64,000 nucleotides of DNA from assembly GCA_964020975.1 (NCBI GenBank), contig OZ026628.1, positions 53,978,971 through 54,042,970 of the forward strand, written 5' to 3'. The notes beneath the pieces were generated by a model. The model made no database searches and was not told the DNA's origin. It saw only the letters and a list, made by a program, of their open reading frames with translations. The number at the start of each line of letters is the position of its first letter. The stretch's first letter is position 1. A program made the position numbers and the translations under genes. The stretch is from Hermodice carunculata. Lineage: Eukaryota; Annelida; Polychaeta; Eunicida; Amphinomidae. This document shows positions 22,216-33,248 of this stretch, piece by piece.

Positions 22216-22711
22216 AACTTATACTGAAAAATGTGACGCGCAAAGGGCAAAGCCTAGCATGATCCAAATGACAAATCGTCTCTGATGAAAGGCCCGCTAT
22301 TTAGCATGTGGCGTTGGACATCAATAACCCGGCTTGTCACAAAGTGGAGAAGTACCAGAAGGAATTCTGCTCCCATATAACGTTGAAAGCCACATTCTGT
22401 TTCACCAGTGCAGTGGTTGAAAATATTCACCTGGGGTATCGTAAACCAATTACAGATCATGAAACATTCAGGCAGCAGGTCGGCCCTATTAGTGCTCCCT
22501 AAGACTTTGGAAAATTTGCAAAATTCTGCTAAAACTGTGATCGCCTAGAACTCAATTTATCACAATTTTCACGCAAAGTGCATTTAGACAGGTCTCATTC
22601 TTTCTTATTTAAAAAGAAAAAAAGCTTTCAAATGACAGGCTCTTCTTAATTGTCACTTTGTTCCCCCCAGGAAAATTTATTGTCAGGCCACTGTGAGCGG
22701 TCTTGTGTGTA

Positions 22712-22876
22712 CAGTGATACCTGCTGTATGTGACCACTGCCATGACAGACCACCTGCCGTTTGTGGTCACAGTTCAGGAGCCAGGGTAGTCAATTTCGTG
22801 GTAAATTCACATGTGGTTAAAGACCACCTGTTGTATGTGACCAATCTGCCTTGGCAGAAAGGGTGATCGTATACAG
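22712..22876 (+). mobile_element. Family A MITE, right end worn
   Basis: Starts CAGTGATACCTGCTGTATG after TA, with GACAGACCACCTGCCG, GTATGTGACCA and TTGGCAGAAAGGGTG inside. The right end is altered where the next element begins. Confidence 0.8.
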
Positions 22877-22885
22877 ATGCACTGA

Positions 22886-23851
22886 CCCTTTCACTGCCAA
22901 GTTTTGGACTGGGTCAACAGCTTTCTTTGACACCCTTTGAGCACATTGTACCCAAAGCCTGCTGAGGCCATCTATTGACCTGGACCATTATTTTCTCTGA
23001 AACTACAGCAGAGGCATAGTAGCACTTGAATAAAAGGTCTTTTCACAAGGAATATGACTTTGGTATCCTTACTTTAATCAGGGATGTGCTGCAGATGCAC
23101 TGCAGATGCACTGCCAATGGGAGCGCTAATCTGTTTAGCGGCCAATTGGGTGACACAACGACTACAAAGCATGTTCAGTAGCGCCGCTCAAGTTAATCCG
23201 CCCTGCTCAGTCCCTTTGTTGTTCCATCTATGTTTCCACTTTTGGTTGTATAGGCTTACTTACACCGGGTGTCTTATTGAACCAAGTTCAAAAACAGGGA
23301 GTTTTATGCATGCGCAACTAGTCTCATTGTTTGAACCAGAACCGTATGAATTCATCGATTTGTTTTTAATTGAAATCTGACAATAAAAAGGCAAGTTTTT
23401 GCAATTTTTCTGCCTAAAATGTTGCAAAGTTAGACAATTTGCATGCATAATAACTCCTTATGCCATGTTCAGCAATAAAAAACGTAGTTTCAGATGGATA
23501 GTGTATGCCAGTAGGATCATGATGGTGGCTTCATTTCAGCTGAGTCCCGCATAACGCTAAATTTTGACTTTTAAATGTGAAAAACGGTGATCATTTTTGC
23601 ACACTTCAGTCAGTGACGCAATTATTCTCCCCTTTCATGACATGATCTGGCCCCATGGGATTGCCAGTAGAGCTGCGTTTGTTCAGCAGTGAAGGTGCTC
23701 CCTTAAACACCTGATCACTTGAGCAGCGGCAACATAGATGGTACAAAGGGGGCCCGGCCATCAGCAGTCAATCTATAGCACATCCCTGTTTTAACTAACA
23801 GCAGTTCCGTTTTGAGTAGTTCGACTTTAATCACAGTTGCCATTGAAAGAG
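22886..23851 (+). mobile_element. P1 TTAA hairpin MITE split by a hAT-like insertion
   Basis: The left part (22886-23078) begins CCCTTTCACTGCCAAG and holds GGGTCAACAGCTTTCTTTG and a decayed complementary arm. The right part (23789-23851) ends GTTGCCATTGAAAGAG then TTAA. The two halves join in the same order as intact P1 copies, so the 710-bp element between them arrived later. Confidence 0.85.
23079..23788. mobile_element. hAT-like element, non-autonomous (710 bp)
   Basis: Ends CAGGGATGTGCT and AGCACATCCCTG form a perfect 12-bp inverted repeat, extended imperfectly (AGAT, ACTGC). Subterminal words also mirror: TTGTTCCATCTATG at 23219 against CATAGATGGTACAAAG at 23732, each next to a CC(C)/GG(G) block. 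CAGGG-type ends suggest hAT. Flanks ACTTTAAT and TTTTAACT match poorly as an 8-bp duplication. No transposase frame is evident. Confidence 0.75.
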
Positions 23852-24075
23852 TTAAATAAGACGATTCACTGTGGTCTTTATGTGTCTAAGTACTGCCTTG
23901 CCTGCACGGCACTCCCTCATGGCCATATTTACTTTGCGTTCAACTTCTCTCATCAGTGTCCAATTCAGAGTCTGTCTGTGTCTTGAGAGACCACAATTTG
24001 GTTATCTTTTTCATTGTGACAATTTTTGACTCCAGTCGGTACAACGACCATATGCCGCCATAAAATTTTTTTTCG

Positions 24076-24270
24076 TATTGACTGTGACCGTCAGAGGCAG
24101 TCAGGTTTACTGCCATATTGACTCTGACAGGTACAGGTGACCAGAGACTGTACACTTCTGTATCACTTTTGCATTGACTGTGACAGTCAGAGGGCGTCAG
24201 ATTTAGTGCCATATTGACTCTGGCAGATACAGGTGACCACAGACCTTACGCTGCCATGTCACGTTTGCCT
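24076..24270. repeat. 96-bp tandem duplication
   Basis: ATTGACTGTGAC begins at 24077 and again at 24173. Both units continue GTCAGAGG...GTCAG and CATATTGACTCTG, then ACAGGTGACCA. Divergence is moderate. Confidence 0.88.
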
Positions 24271-24392
24271 GACGTGGATATATGCTTTAGGTTACCAGCA
24301 AATTACATCCCTGATTGAGCTGATTTGATGAGGTTGCCGGTCTCCTGTCTGATGTGACTAGAAAGTTACTGGATGCTGATCATCCACATTAA

Positions 24393-24569
24393 CTCATTCC
24401 ATGCCAGTCCCTGATTTTTTTCCACATATTTACCTAAATTTAAGATGACAATTGCATATTTAAATTCTTCATGAAAAGAGCTTTTGTTCAAGTACCAACA
24501 TGCCTATATATAGTCTTAGTCAGTGGTTCTGGCACTGACCAAGTCCTGTGACCATAGTATGGAATGACT
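24393..24569 (+). mobile_element. P2 TTAA hairpin MITE (hairpin shortened)
   Basis: TTAA then CTCATTCCATGCCAGTCCC at the left and GACCATAGTATGGAATGA at the right. The middle (ATTGCATATTTAAATTCTTC, AAGAGCTTTTGTTCAAGTAC) matches the copies at 32487 and 45569. The hairpin has lost most of its centre: only GTCAGTGGTTCTGGCACTGAC remains (in parts). Confidence 0.8.
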
Positions 24570-24701
24570 CCGAGAACTTTCATCCATGTCCCACTAAGCC
24601 TGTTCTGGAGTCCTTCTTTTGTTCTTCCTGGCATGTGCGACTCTTTCCACCCCAACAGCAGCTGGAGCATGATGTGCCAGGCGGAGGGAAACCTGTGTTA
24701 A

Positions 24702-24917
24702 CTCTTTCAGTGCCAAGTGGGACTAAAGCTGAAATAGGGAAAACGACGTCCTCTGAATTATAATGAGGGTGCTAGATTCATGCTCCTTGTTAAAAGACCT
24801 TTCATTCAAATACCGGCAAGCCTGTAGTCCCATGGAATATAACAATCCAGGTCAACAACTTTCCCTGGCTTGCTGAGGAAAGCTGTTGACCCGCTCCAAA
24901 ATGTCACAATGAAAGCG
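24702..24917 (-). mobile_element. P1 TTAA hairpin MITE, both TTAA present
   Basis: TTAA, CTCTTTCAGTGCCAAG at the left; TGTCACAATGAAAGCG, TTAA at the right. GTCAACAACTTTCCCTGG and GAGGAAAGCTGTTGAC form the hairpin near the right end. Confidence 0.85.
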
Positions 24918-25251
24918 TTAAAGACCAGCCCTATAGACAACCAAATTGAGGCTTCTCAACACACGTGGTCTTGTACGAAGCACAAAGAACATGAACATAC
25001 TCAGGACATTCCTGTGGCACAGGTTTATGTGGGAATGGGTTTTCTGTTCCTCCGTGAACTAAATGAGGTCATTCGATAAGTTTCTATGGTACCATTATCA
25101 CAAAATGGTGCCTTTACGGTCCAGTCCTTTATCAGTGACTTTACCGTTGCATAGTACCTGCATGGAAAGACCACTGCAATGAGACCGCTTGCCTTTAAGG
25201 ACCATTGAAGATCTTAGTCCAGCAGAGGTGAAGACAACAAACATGCACTCA

Positions 25252-25345
25252 CCTGAATTCTGATGAATTCAGATTCATGTTCCTCATAAAAGCACCTCCC
25301 CTTCAAATACCAGCATGCCTGTGCTTCCAGAAACGCTGACAATGT
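25252..25345 (-). mobile_element. P1 fragment
   Basis: AGATTCATGTTCCTC and CCCTTCAAATACCAGCATGC are the P1 middle; no ends or hairpin. Confidence 0.55.
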
Positions 25346-25773
25346 CTAAGTCCTAAGTACTCAGACCACCAAAGGGTTAGGTGGTTCAACACAAGGGAGC
25401 ATGAATTGTGACTTACCACATCTGATTTGTTAAATATTTATTTTTAAAAAATCTACACGCTCCAAAATGATAGGCACCCAGTATTTATATTGTGGGAGGT
25501 GGCTGGCAAAGACACGCTCACCCATTTCCAAAAAAACCTGCTGTAGTTCTGGGCCAATCAATAGCCAAACATTGTTACCGCAGATTGATACATGATTCGA
25601 CCATTAAATGGTGTGCAGATCAATAGGGGGATGTTTGTGCATAAACGGCCCAAGTGCTAGGTCTCCGTGTACACATTGTAGCCGTGGTCAGGAGGCACAC
25701 GATTGCTCTCCCTCATGCGGGGATAGGCCAGGGATGCACGCTCATTGTCATACTTTTAAAGTTGGAGGGTTAA

Positions 25774-25846
25774 CCCGTTTCCCCTTAAATCAAATTCTGC
25801 TGCCAAGCCGGCAACCCAGTCTTTAACTTAATTGAAGGGCAGAGGG
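25774..25846. mobile_element. Miniature TTAA element, 73 bp (P3-like)
   Basis: TTAA flanks on both sides; starts CCCGTTTCCCCTTAAAT as in P3 and ends GGGCAGAGGG. Almost all of the P3 body, including the hairpin, is absent. Confidence 0.5.
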
Positions 25847-26004
25847 TTAAATTCTATCTATTGTGGATAGGACTCTGCAGTAAGCAAGCCTCTCACCAAT
25901 ACCACAAGTGATCTACCTTAACACTATCAGGCTAAGGTCACAACTAAATAAGACCATCGACCACAGGGTGGTATCTATCTCAAAGTTTGCTTACTATGAG
26001 ACGA

Positions 26005-26290
26005 CCACATTTTCTATTATGCCGGAAGCAGGGCCCAGGCCATGTTTTCTATTATAACAGAAGCAGGGCCAAGGACACTTCTATTATGCCAGAAGCAGGG
26101 CCAAGGACACTTTTTCTATTATGCCGGAAGCAGGGCCAAGGCCACATTTTCTATTATGCCGGAAGCAGGGCCAAGGCCACGTTTTCTATTATGCTGGAAG
26201 CAGGGCCAAGGCCACATTTTCTATTATGCCTGAAGCAGGGCCAAGGCCATGTTTTCTATCATGACGGGAGCACATTTTCTGTCATGAAGG
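26005..26290 (+). repeat. 35-bp minisatellite, about 8 units
   Basis: GAAGCAGGGCCAAGGCCAC then ATTTTCTATTATGCCG. GAAGCAGGG starts at 26025, 26060, 26092 (a shorter unit), 26127, 26162, 26197 and 26232. Open frames across it are artefacts. Confidence 0.95.
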
Positions 26291-26857
26291 ATGTCAGTTC
26301 TACCAGATTTTTCTGTCTCAGAGACTTTTACCATCTGGATCAAGGCATCAGCTTGGCTAAGTTTGATGGCTGTTACGTACTCAATACCTCTGAAAAGAGT
26401 GATAAATGCAAGAAGTCATTGGTACACTTTACCTTATATATTGTTAACTGGATGGGGAGGGGCAGTGAGGATTCAGTGGTTTTATCTTGGTCATCATGCT
26501 CTCTGATTGGTTAACCCTGGTCACTATGCTAACATGACAGGACCAGATTGGTCATTATATGTTTTCCAACCTCATAATGGGGTTTTGATAGTGAGCTATG
26601 GCGTTTTGATACTATGCAGCTCTGGCCCATTGAAACCCTGACATAAACATTCCAAAAGATGCTCTGGTTATCCACAATATGATACATAGATGTAGTAACT
26701 TTGAAGATATATGTTTTCTTGCAGGTTATATATTTCTGCCAACATTACAGGAGCTAGTATGAAGCAAAAATGAACAATCCCGCAATGTCCAATCAAACCT
26801 CAGTATGACATGCTCAGTCAATATCTCCCTACAGGAACCAATGCCTGATTCACAGTA

Positions 26858-26990
26858 CACTCAAGCCTGTCTAGAAAGACCACTCCAGGATGACCAGATC
26901 ATAGTCACTGAAGACAGGGGGTCTCTCATAGGAGGTGTGGTCTTTCGTGACAGGTGGTCTATCGTTGGGTGGATTTTCAAGACAGTTTTC
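26858..26990. mobile_element. Family B MITE
   Basis: AAGCCTGTCTAGAAAGACCAC at the left (in parts), GGGGGTCTCTCATAGGAGG and GACAGGTGGTCTATCG inside, and TCAAGACAGTTTTCCCTGTG at the right, the CAGGGAAA-type end. Confidence 0.65.
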
Positions 26991-27693
26991 CCTGTGCTTC
27001 TACTAAATGTTTGCCTTCTAAACAGCCCATGCTTTGCGTATTCTCTCTTTTACTGCTACGGTAGTCCTCAGCGCAGGTGCATTTTCGACAAGCAAATTTT
27101 TTGAGAAACAAATGGTTAATCCCGTATTTCTGTCATGATCATAAACATGGTGTGCGTGTCCAAATCTAGGTGCTTTGATTCAATTGGTGTTTCCATAGAA
27201 TGGCACTAGGGCTTCGCTGTTACTGTTAACTGGACGAAGATAATCCGGTCTCCCTATTGATTTCTATCTTTATCAGATCTTGCAAACACGAAATTAATTT
27301 GGGCATACTGCTTTGTATCAGGACAGACAGTTCTAATGCTTTTGACGGGATTTGCCAAGGACAGAAGCTCCCATACAAAACAGAAGTATTAATTAAACTT
27401 CTTCCGATATTGCTATTGCCAAAGAGAGAGAGTATTGATCAACGAGCAATTAGTAGGTAGCTGAAAGACTAGCCAATTAACATGCAAACCTTATTTTGAT
27501 ACCATCAGTACAGTTCTGTCATAGACACTATCAAAATTACCTGTAATGAGAATCTGCAACACAGTTCCATGAGGATGAAGACGGGTGTTTCCATAGCCCA
27601 CATGTGTAACAAGTTCTCTTTTTATTGTTACAATGTATAATTTTGAAGGTTGATTTTAGTGTGAATTAAGAATGGTGCATCTCATTTTTACAA

Positions 27694-28770
27694 CTGTAAA
27701 TTGCTTTAATTTCACTGTATTCTTATTTTTGCTTATTTCACTGAGGGCACAAAACCGTGAAAATAAAATAAAAATGGTGAAATAAAACTTGATCATTATT
27801 TGAATAGGAATTATGTCCAAATCAGTGAAATCAAAACCACATTGATATATCTAAAACTAGAACAGACTGATTTTCCAACAGAAAATCAAATGTCTCCCGG
27901 TGGAACACTTACGTCTCTGAATAAGCTACAGGTGATAACAAATTACAAATGACCAAGTTTGCTAGAAAATTACAATCCTATTTTAGCTCTCACCTAGATA
28001 CATTACTCTAGCAATTTTCATCAAGTTCTTCAAGACTTATTGCAGAGAAACCAATTTCACATAAATAACCCTGTGACCTTGAAAATTAGGTCAAGGTCAC
28101 CCAACTATGATCCAATTGTGGATCTCACCTTGATGCATTATCCTTCCAAGTTTCATCAAATTCCATCCTGTTCTTCATGACTTATAGCACAGAAACCTAT
28201 TTCATAAAACTGACCCTGTGACCTTGAGAATTTAGTCAAGGTCACCCAAATATGATCCCAACCTAGGTGTTGCCTAGATATATATTCCTACCAAGTTTCA
28301 TCAAATTCCATCAAGTTCTTCAAGACTTATTTCAAGGAAACCGATTTCATATAAGTGACTCTGTGACCTTGAAAATGAAGTCAAGGTCAGCCAAATACAA
28401 TCCAAACCTAGGTCTTGCCAAGATTCATAATCCTACCAAGTTTCATCAAATTCCATCCTGTTCTTCATGACTTATCGAACGGACACCAATTTCACATCAG
28501 TGACCCTGTGACCTTGAGAATTCGCTCAAGGTCATCCAAATAGAATCCCAACCTAGGTCTTGCCTAGATACATAATCCTACCAAGTTTCATCAAATTCTG
28601 TCAAGTCCTTCAAGACTTATCGCACGGAAACCAAGTGTTGAAGAACCTGAACAACAAGCAGAAGAAGCGGAAGAAACCGGCAATAAAACAATAAGTCCCC
28701 CGGTTTCCACCGGGAGACATAATACAAAAACCACGAAAATTTATACACGCAAAAATAAAGCAATTTACAG
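27694..28770 (+). mobile_element. Family E MITE split by a TIR element
   Basis: Left part CTGTAAATTGCTTTAATTTC...AATCAGTGAAATC up to about 27857; right part ACGAAAATTTATACACGC to AGCAATTTACAG before TA at 28771. Together they equal one ordinary family E copy. Confidence 0.85.
27891..28719. mobile_element. Inverted-ended element carrying 145-bp tandem repeats
   Basis: TGTCTCCCGGTGGAA (27891-27905) and TTCCACCGGGAGACA (28705-28719) are perfect inverted repeats. True ends may lie up to about 30 bp outside, since the host element resumes near 28722 and stops near 27857. Inside are about 4.7 tandem units with TCAAGGTCA at 28091, 28236, 28381 and 28526, exactly 145 bp apart. Each boundary is TGACCTTGA, an 8-nt spacer, then TCAAGGTCA. 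CCAAGTTTCATCAAATTC is the best conserved inner block. Confidence 0.85.
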
Positions 28771-29464
28771 TAAAAAGAAAGAAATACATTTAATGAATGA
28801 ATAAGCAAAACGCTCACAGATCCCCATGGCCTCTCCATTCTGTTTCTCATATCCAAAGGTGACTGTGAAAGTAAATTTATTACCTATGTTTTTTTAACTT
28901 TACATTATTCAATCACTCACTTCCATGACATCTGAAAACTCAAATTTCATCATTTTATGCTATGTTGGGGAGAAGGCGGATTGTAATTTTCTAGAGTGAA
29001 ATTCAAAAGTAGTAACTCACTGTAGATCACATGACCTAAACATTGTTACAACTAAATTGTGATGTGCCTGCATCAGTGATGTAGTGAATTAATATTACAG
29101 CAAATATCAAATTTGTGAGAGGGATGTTCAATTATACGTCACATGTAACGTGGAACACCTATGACGAATGTAAAGAAACAAAATACATCAGTTCAACATT
29201 GAAAGTAAGCCCAGGGAACATTTTTGCAATGAATACCTAATTAACAATCGCATAAGTAAAATCTTACATGGCTGGAGAGTGAGTTATCATTTTTCTCTCA
29301 CTTTCAATCACTGTTGGTGGGGCAAATCCCTCATGACCTTTGGTCACATCTGATTTCCTCACCACCAGCGATTCCCTGTGAGAGAAAATAGGTAGCACCA
29401 TCTCAGCTATGTACAATGGTCTCTGTCCAGTGTCTGTGTAAACATGCACAGGAGACTATTTTAA

Positions 29465-29488
29465 TTTTTTTTTTTTTTTTTTTTTTTT
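29465..29488. repeat. poly-T tract
   Basis: 24 T in a row. Confidence 0.95.
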
Positions 29489-29754
29489 ACTTCTCAGAGT
29501 GGTACATATTCAAATGTATAGTAATGTAATAGAAAATCTTGGACTGAATTTGAATGCTCTGAGTAACACTGCTATTTAGTTTTTCTTTTTTGTCGACAAC
29601 AATCTTCTGATCTCTAAACTTCACAGGCCACTGTGTATGGGTCTTTTCATCAGAGATTAATGGGTTAACCTTCAGTCACTGCGGTACAATAATATAACTA
29701 TCCGGTCTACCCAACTGAAAGTGGATCTATACATAAGCTTCCTCCTTTATAATA

Positions 29755-29938
29755 CAGTGAAACCGCCTGATACCGAACACCCTTGGGACTGGAAAAAAGT
29801 GGTCAGTATAGTGAGGTGTTCGTAACAGGGAGGTTTACTTACATTGGAGATACATGTATATATTTGGGACCCAGAAATGGTGTTCAGTATAGAGAGGTGT
29901 TTGGTATACAGAGGTGTTAGGTTAGAGAGGTTTTACTG
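29755..29938 (+). mobile_element. Family D TA-flanked MITE (184 bp)
   Basis: CAGTGAAACCGCCTGATACC at the left, GTTAGAGAGGTTTTACTG at the right, TA on both sides. GAGGTGTT(C/T)GGTATA words repeat inside, and TATATTTGGGACCCAG marks the centre. Confidence 0.9.
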
Positions 29939-30357
29939 TATATATCTTCTATCTCTGTCACTATTTTTGAGCTAAAGGTAATGTTGATTAAGAATAAATC
30001 ACCAACAGTTTCCTAAACACACGCTGATCTCCACTGTTATGCAGCTCCACCTTACACAAAGTGTGCCTGTTGAAAGTCTGTGCTTTTGACCAGGGGATCA
30101 GATGAGTATCCAGCTTCTGCAGCTTACCACCTGAGTAAAAGATGAAGCCTCGCGGTATCTGCCAGCAATATACATCAGGAGACAATGTAAAAGTATAGGG
30201 ACCTGCTAAAACCTAAGTAATAGAACACAACGCTAAACCAGCTTCAAATACAGACAAACAAAGCACAAAAAATCAATTGCTATTAGAGCTCAGCTTGGCA
30301 CACAAATTACAGATCCGGTAGGGATTGGACCGGCATTAAGACCATGGGATACCTTGA

Positions 30358-30596
30358 CTCATCCTTGCCATGCTTTCATTTTTCTATTATATGCAACCAG
30401 ATTTTAAAAATCAGTTGCAGTTTCTAATTCGTCACGAACAGACTTTTTGTTCAAGTACCAAATGTCTGGTCTACCGTCGGTGGTTTTTGCACTGCCTGCC
30501 AACATTTTACAAGTCGTTCCCACGGCTCCTACAGCAAGACATGCCAGGCAGTGAAAAAAAAAAAACACGGACTACAGCAACACAGCACACAGAGAG
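30358..30596. mobile_element. P2-related TTAA element (worn)
   Basis: Left TTGA then CTCATCCTTGCCATGC; right ACAGAGAG then TTAA. CAGACTTTTTGTTCAAGTAC is the P2 middle. GGTTTTTGCACTGCCTGCCA and ATGCCAGGCAGTGAAA preserve parts of both hairpin arms. Confidence 0.5.
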
Positions 30597-30803
30597 TTAA
30601 GCGCAACGGACTCTCGGCTTTGTAAAGGAACACATAGAAAGGTCTAGAAGCCTAGAAATGAAGTCCTTTTTTTATTTTTCCGAATAAAAATTTTGCTGTG
30701 CACAACAAGTGAAGCCAATGTTGCTTACCTCACCTCCTGCTGCCTGGACCATGGAATCTTTAATATCATTGAGGGGTGGAAGGCAAAGATCGGAGGTTTT
30801 TAA

Positions 30804-31047
30804 CCGTTTCCCCCTCAAATTGCCCACAAGTGCTTGGATGTAAATTGTCATCTGCCTTAATGTTTCTACTTAAATTTCAAATTACTAGAAACCATTTCTG
30901 CAGAAATTTGAATGTACAGCAGATATGACTGTAAGACCAATCATGATTACATGCCTGAGGTCAATAGTTTTCTTTGGTGCGGGTTGGGTGCATTGTGCCA
31001 AACCCAAGGAAAGCTATTGACTCAGTCCTACTCTGACCAGGAATGGG
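30804..31047 (-). mobile_element. P3 TTAA hairpin MITE, both TTAA present
   Basis: TTAA, CCGTTTCCCCCTCAAATTGC at the left; CCAGGAATGGG, TTAA at the right. Near the right end GTCAATAGTTTTCTTTGG and CCAAGGAAAGCTATTGAC form the hairpin. Confidence 0.88.
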
Positions 31048-31619
31048 TTAACAATGGGTTTGATTTTTTCCCTTTTTTATGTTTTTTTTTTTTTTTGTTT
31101 TTTTTTTGGTACATTGGAAAATAAGATGAATACATTTCCATTCTTGATGAAATACAATCATCTGAATGATACGAAAACTTTGCAAATTAATTCCACATAT
31201 ATTTCCACGTTATATATATATAATTTGTCGCTGTCAGAATGGACAAGTAAATGTGTGCTCATCCCTTCTCATCCAGGTGAATGCAAACAAATTGGTGCCT
31301 CTCTATCCACGTACATTGTCGCATTACATTTGTCACTGCCTGTCCAGGAGACAGCACTTGATATTATTGCTAGGTTTGTTTTATGTTCCAGGTCTTCGAC
31401 AAGAGAGACAATTTATCTTGACACAATGATAATATTTACAGGGCTCATCACTATTCTATGTTTTTCTGTACTAGTCTACTCGGCAAGTTGCTTCGATATT
31501 TTACTTGTCCCCTATTCGGATTCATTTATCCGTCCAAATCCTGTTTATAAAAGCAAAATTTTGGTTGCCCCTGGAGTAAGTGATATATCATATGAATGTG
31601 GAGTTAACAGCCTGAGGTA

Positions 31620-31825
31620 TAACACACAATATGCTGGTCAGACATCATACACAATATCCCAGTCAGATATCATACACAATATCCCAGCCAGATATCATAC
31701 ACGATATCCCATTCACATATACCCAATATCCCAGTCAGATATGATACACAATATCCCAGTCAGATATGATACACAATATCCCAGTCACATATCACACACA
31801 ATATCCCAGTCAGATATCATACATC
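31620..31825 (+). repeat. 25-bp minisatellite, about 8 units
   Basis: AGATATCATACACAATATC then CCAGTC, with GAT/CAT variants and one compressed unit. The repeat makes up the C-terminal third of the longest open frame in the window, arguing against that frame being a gene. Confidence 0.93.
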
Positions 31826-31994
31826 TCAAGATATTTAAACACCTGATAAAGCTATGTGACATTTTAAGAATTATACCCATATCATGCACTATGTTTTACT
31901 TAAAGCACTGCTGGAAAAGTGATAAGAGTTAGACTTGCCTGCTTGACAAACCAAGTTATACCTGTGCTAAGAATTTTGCCTCCTGAACACTTTA

Positions 31995-32172
31995 CAGTGG
32001 TACCTGCTGTATGTGGCCACCCCTTCTGCCAAGAAAAAGTGGCCACATACAGCAGGTGACCTGTCACCACAGGTCAATTTTACAAAGGAATTGACTTCTA
32101 CGTCCAAGCCTACTAACCACAGAATGCAATGCGGCTGCTCATGGCAGTGGTTGCACACAGCAGGTACTACTG
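31995..32172 (+). mobile_element. Family A TA-flanked MITE, complete (178 bp)
   Basis: CAGTGGTACCTGCTGTATGT at the left and ACACAGCAGGTACTACTG at the right, TA on both sides. GTGGCCACATACAGCAGGTG inside gives a second inverted copy of the left end, so the left 70 bp can fold on itself. Confidence 0.92.
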
Positions 32173-32486
32173 TATTTGGAACGTATTATCCTTTCCATAG
32201 CCGTCAGCGCTGCTTACAGAGCACAAACAACGGAATTGGGAACAGAGCACTTGCTCCCTTTACAAGACAAACTGCCTGCTTACATATAGACAAGGAGACT
32301 TTTGCAACTTCAGCAACGTCCACATCTCAGCTCCACTGGATCAATATCCCCGATGCTGTTGATGAACAGGTTACCATGCAACGTGACCTGTCTTGAGAAA
32401 ACTCTACCACACCCCCACCATGAAAAAACACAATCTGCATTGAACATGTCTTGCCAAGCTCCTTTCTATGTTACCCTCTCATTTAA

Positions 32487-32688
32487 CTCATTCCATACCA
32501 TGGTGACAGGCCTTGGTCAGTGGTTCTGGCACTGCCTGACTTACCAGGCAATGCCAGAATCACTGACTTAAGACTACAGGCATATTGGTACTTGGATGAA
32601 AGCTCTTTTCATGAAGAATTTAAATATGCAATTGTCCTCTTAAATCTAGGAAAATATACAGAAAAATCAGGGACTGGTATGAAAGGAG
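32487..32688 (-). mobile_element. P2 TTAA hairpin MITE
   Basis: TTAA, CTCATTCCATACCATGGTG at the left; GGGACTGGTATGAAAGGAG at the right, then CTAA (altered TTAA). GGTCAGTGGTTCTGGCACTG, in parts, and CAATGCCAGAATCACTGAC form a hairpin close to the left end. AATTTAAATATGCAATTGTC is the P2 middle, inverted relative to 45569. Confidence 0.88.
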
Positions 32689-32728
32689 CTAAGAGTCCAC
32701 CATTTGTGGACAGATACAGATGACAGTA

Positions 32729-32947
32729 CAGGATCCCTGTCTAAAGAGACCACTTTACTGAGAGACTATCTGTTTTGAGATCCAGGGTCCCTGTCACCAG
32801 AGACCACCCCTAGGGAGGACCAAATTAGGAGACAGCTGGTCCCTCATGGAAGGTACAAATAACAAGCAGGATTAAAGTACGTTGAAAAGTGGTTTCAAAA
32901 GGCAAGCGGTCTCTCATCAGGGTGGTCTTTGGTGACAGGGACTATTA
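32729..32947. mobile_element. Family B MITE
   Basis: CAGGATCCCTGTCTAAAGAG after TA; GTCTTTGGTGACAGGGACTA at the right before TA-rich sequence. Has several AGAGACCAC and GGTCTCTCAT words. Confidence 0.75.
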
Positions 32948-33009
32948 TACCACCATTACTGGGTAATTTGTTCGATAATTTCTATCTTATTCATATGACT
33001 AGCGACGGA

Positions 33010-33248
33010 TCTCCAGTCCTGAGACACCACAATCTGGTCACCCCTGAAGTGGTCTTTGAAGACAGGTTTCTGTCGTGAAACCTGTGTTGAGAGACCACCC
33101 CTAGGGCCGGCTAAAAGAGGTCACATAAGGCAAGTGGTCTCTCAATGGAGGTGCAATGACATGGGAGAGATGGCAAAATGGACCTTGGAAATATGGCCTT
33201 GAAAGGCAGGTGGTCTTTTATGACAGTTTTTCAAAACAGGTTTCACTG
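33010..33248. mobile_element. Family B MITE, left end unclear
   Basis: GAGAGACCACCCCTAGGG, AAGTGGTCTCTCAATGGAGG and GGCAGGTGGTCTTTTATG, ending CAGGTTTCACTG before TA. AAACAGGTTTCACTGTA is a hybrid of B and D type ends. Confidence 0.65.

Noticed and set aside
23071-23796. 8-bp target duplication for the CAGGGATGTGCT element
   Set aside because: ACTTTAAT and TTTTAACT agree at only four of eight positions in register; the superfamily call rests on the ends alone.
25987-26514. 175-codon frame with Gly-Pro repeats
   Set aside because: Mostly the 35-bp minisatellite, which reads through because 35-bp units lack stops in these frames.
30728-30762. Minus-strand ATG with GAG/GTAAGC donor (Met-Val-Gln-Ala-Ala-Gly-Gly-Glu)
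   Set aside because: No convincing promoter, 5' exon or acceptor; too short to support.
31054-31932. Longest open frame (292 codons), plus strand
   Set aside because: It starts in a poly-T tract, ends in a 25-bp minisatellite, and the middle has no recognisable domain or splice context.
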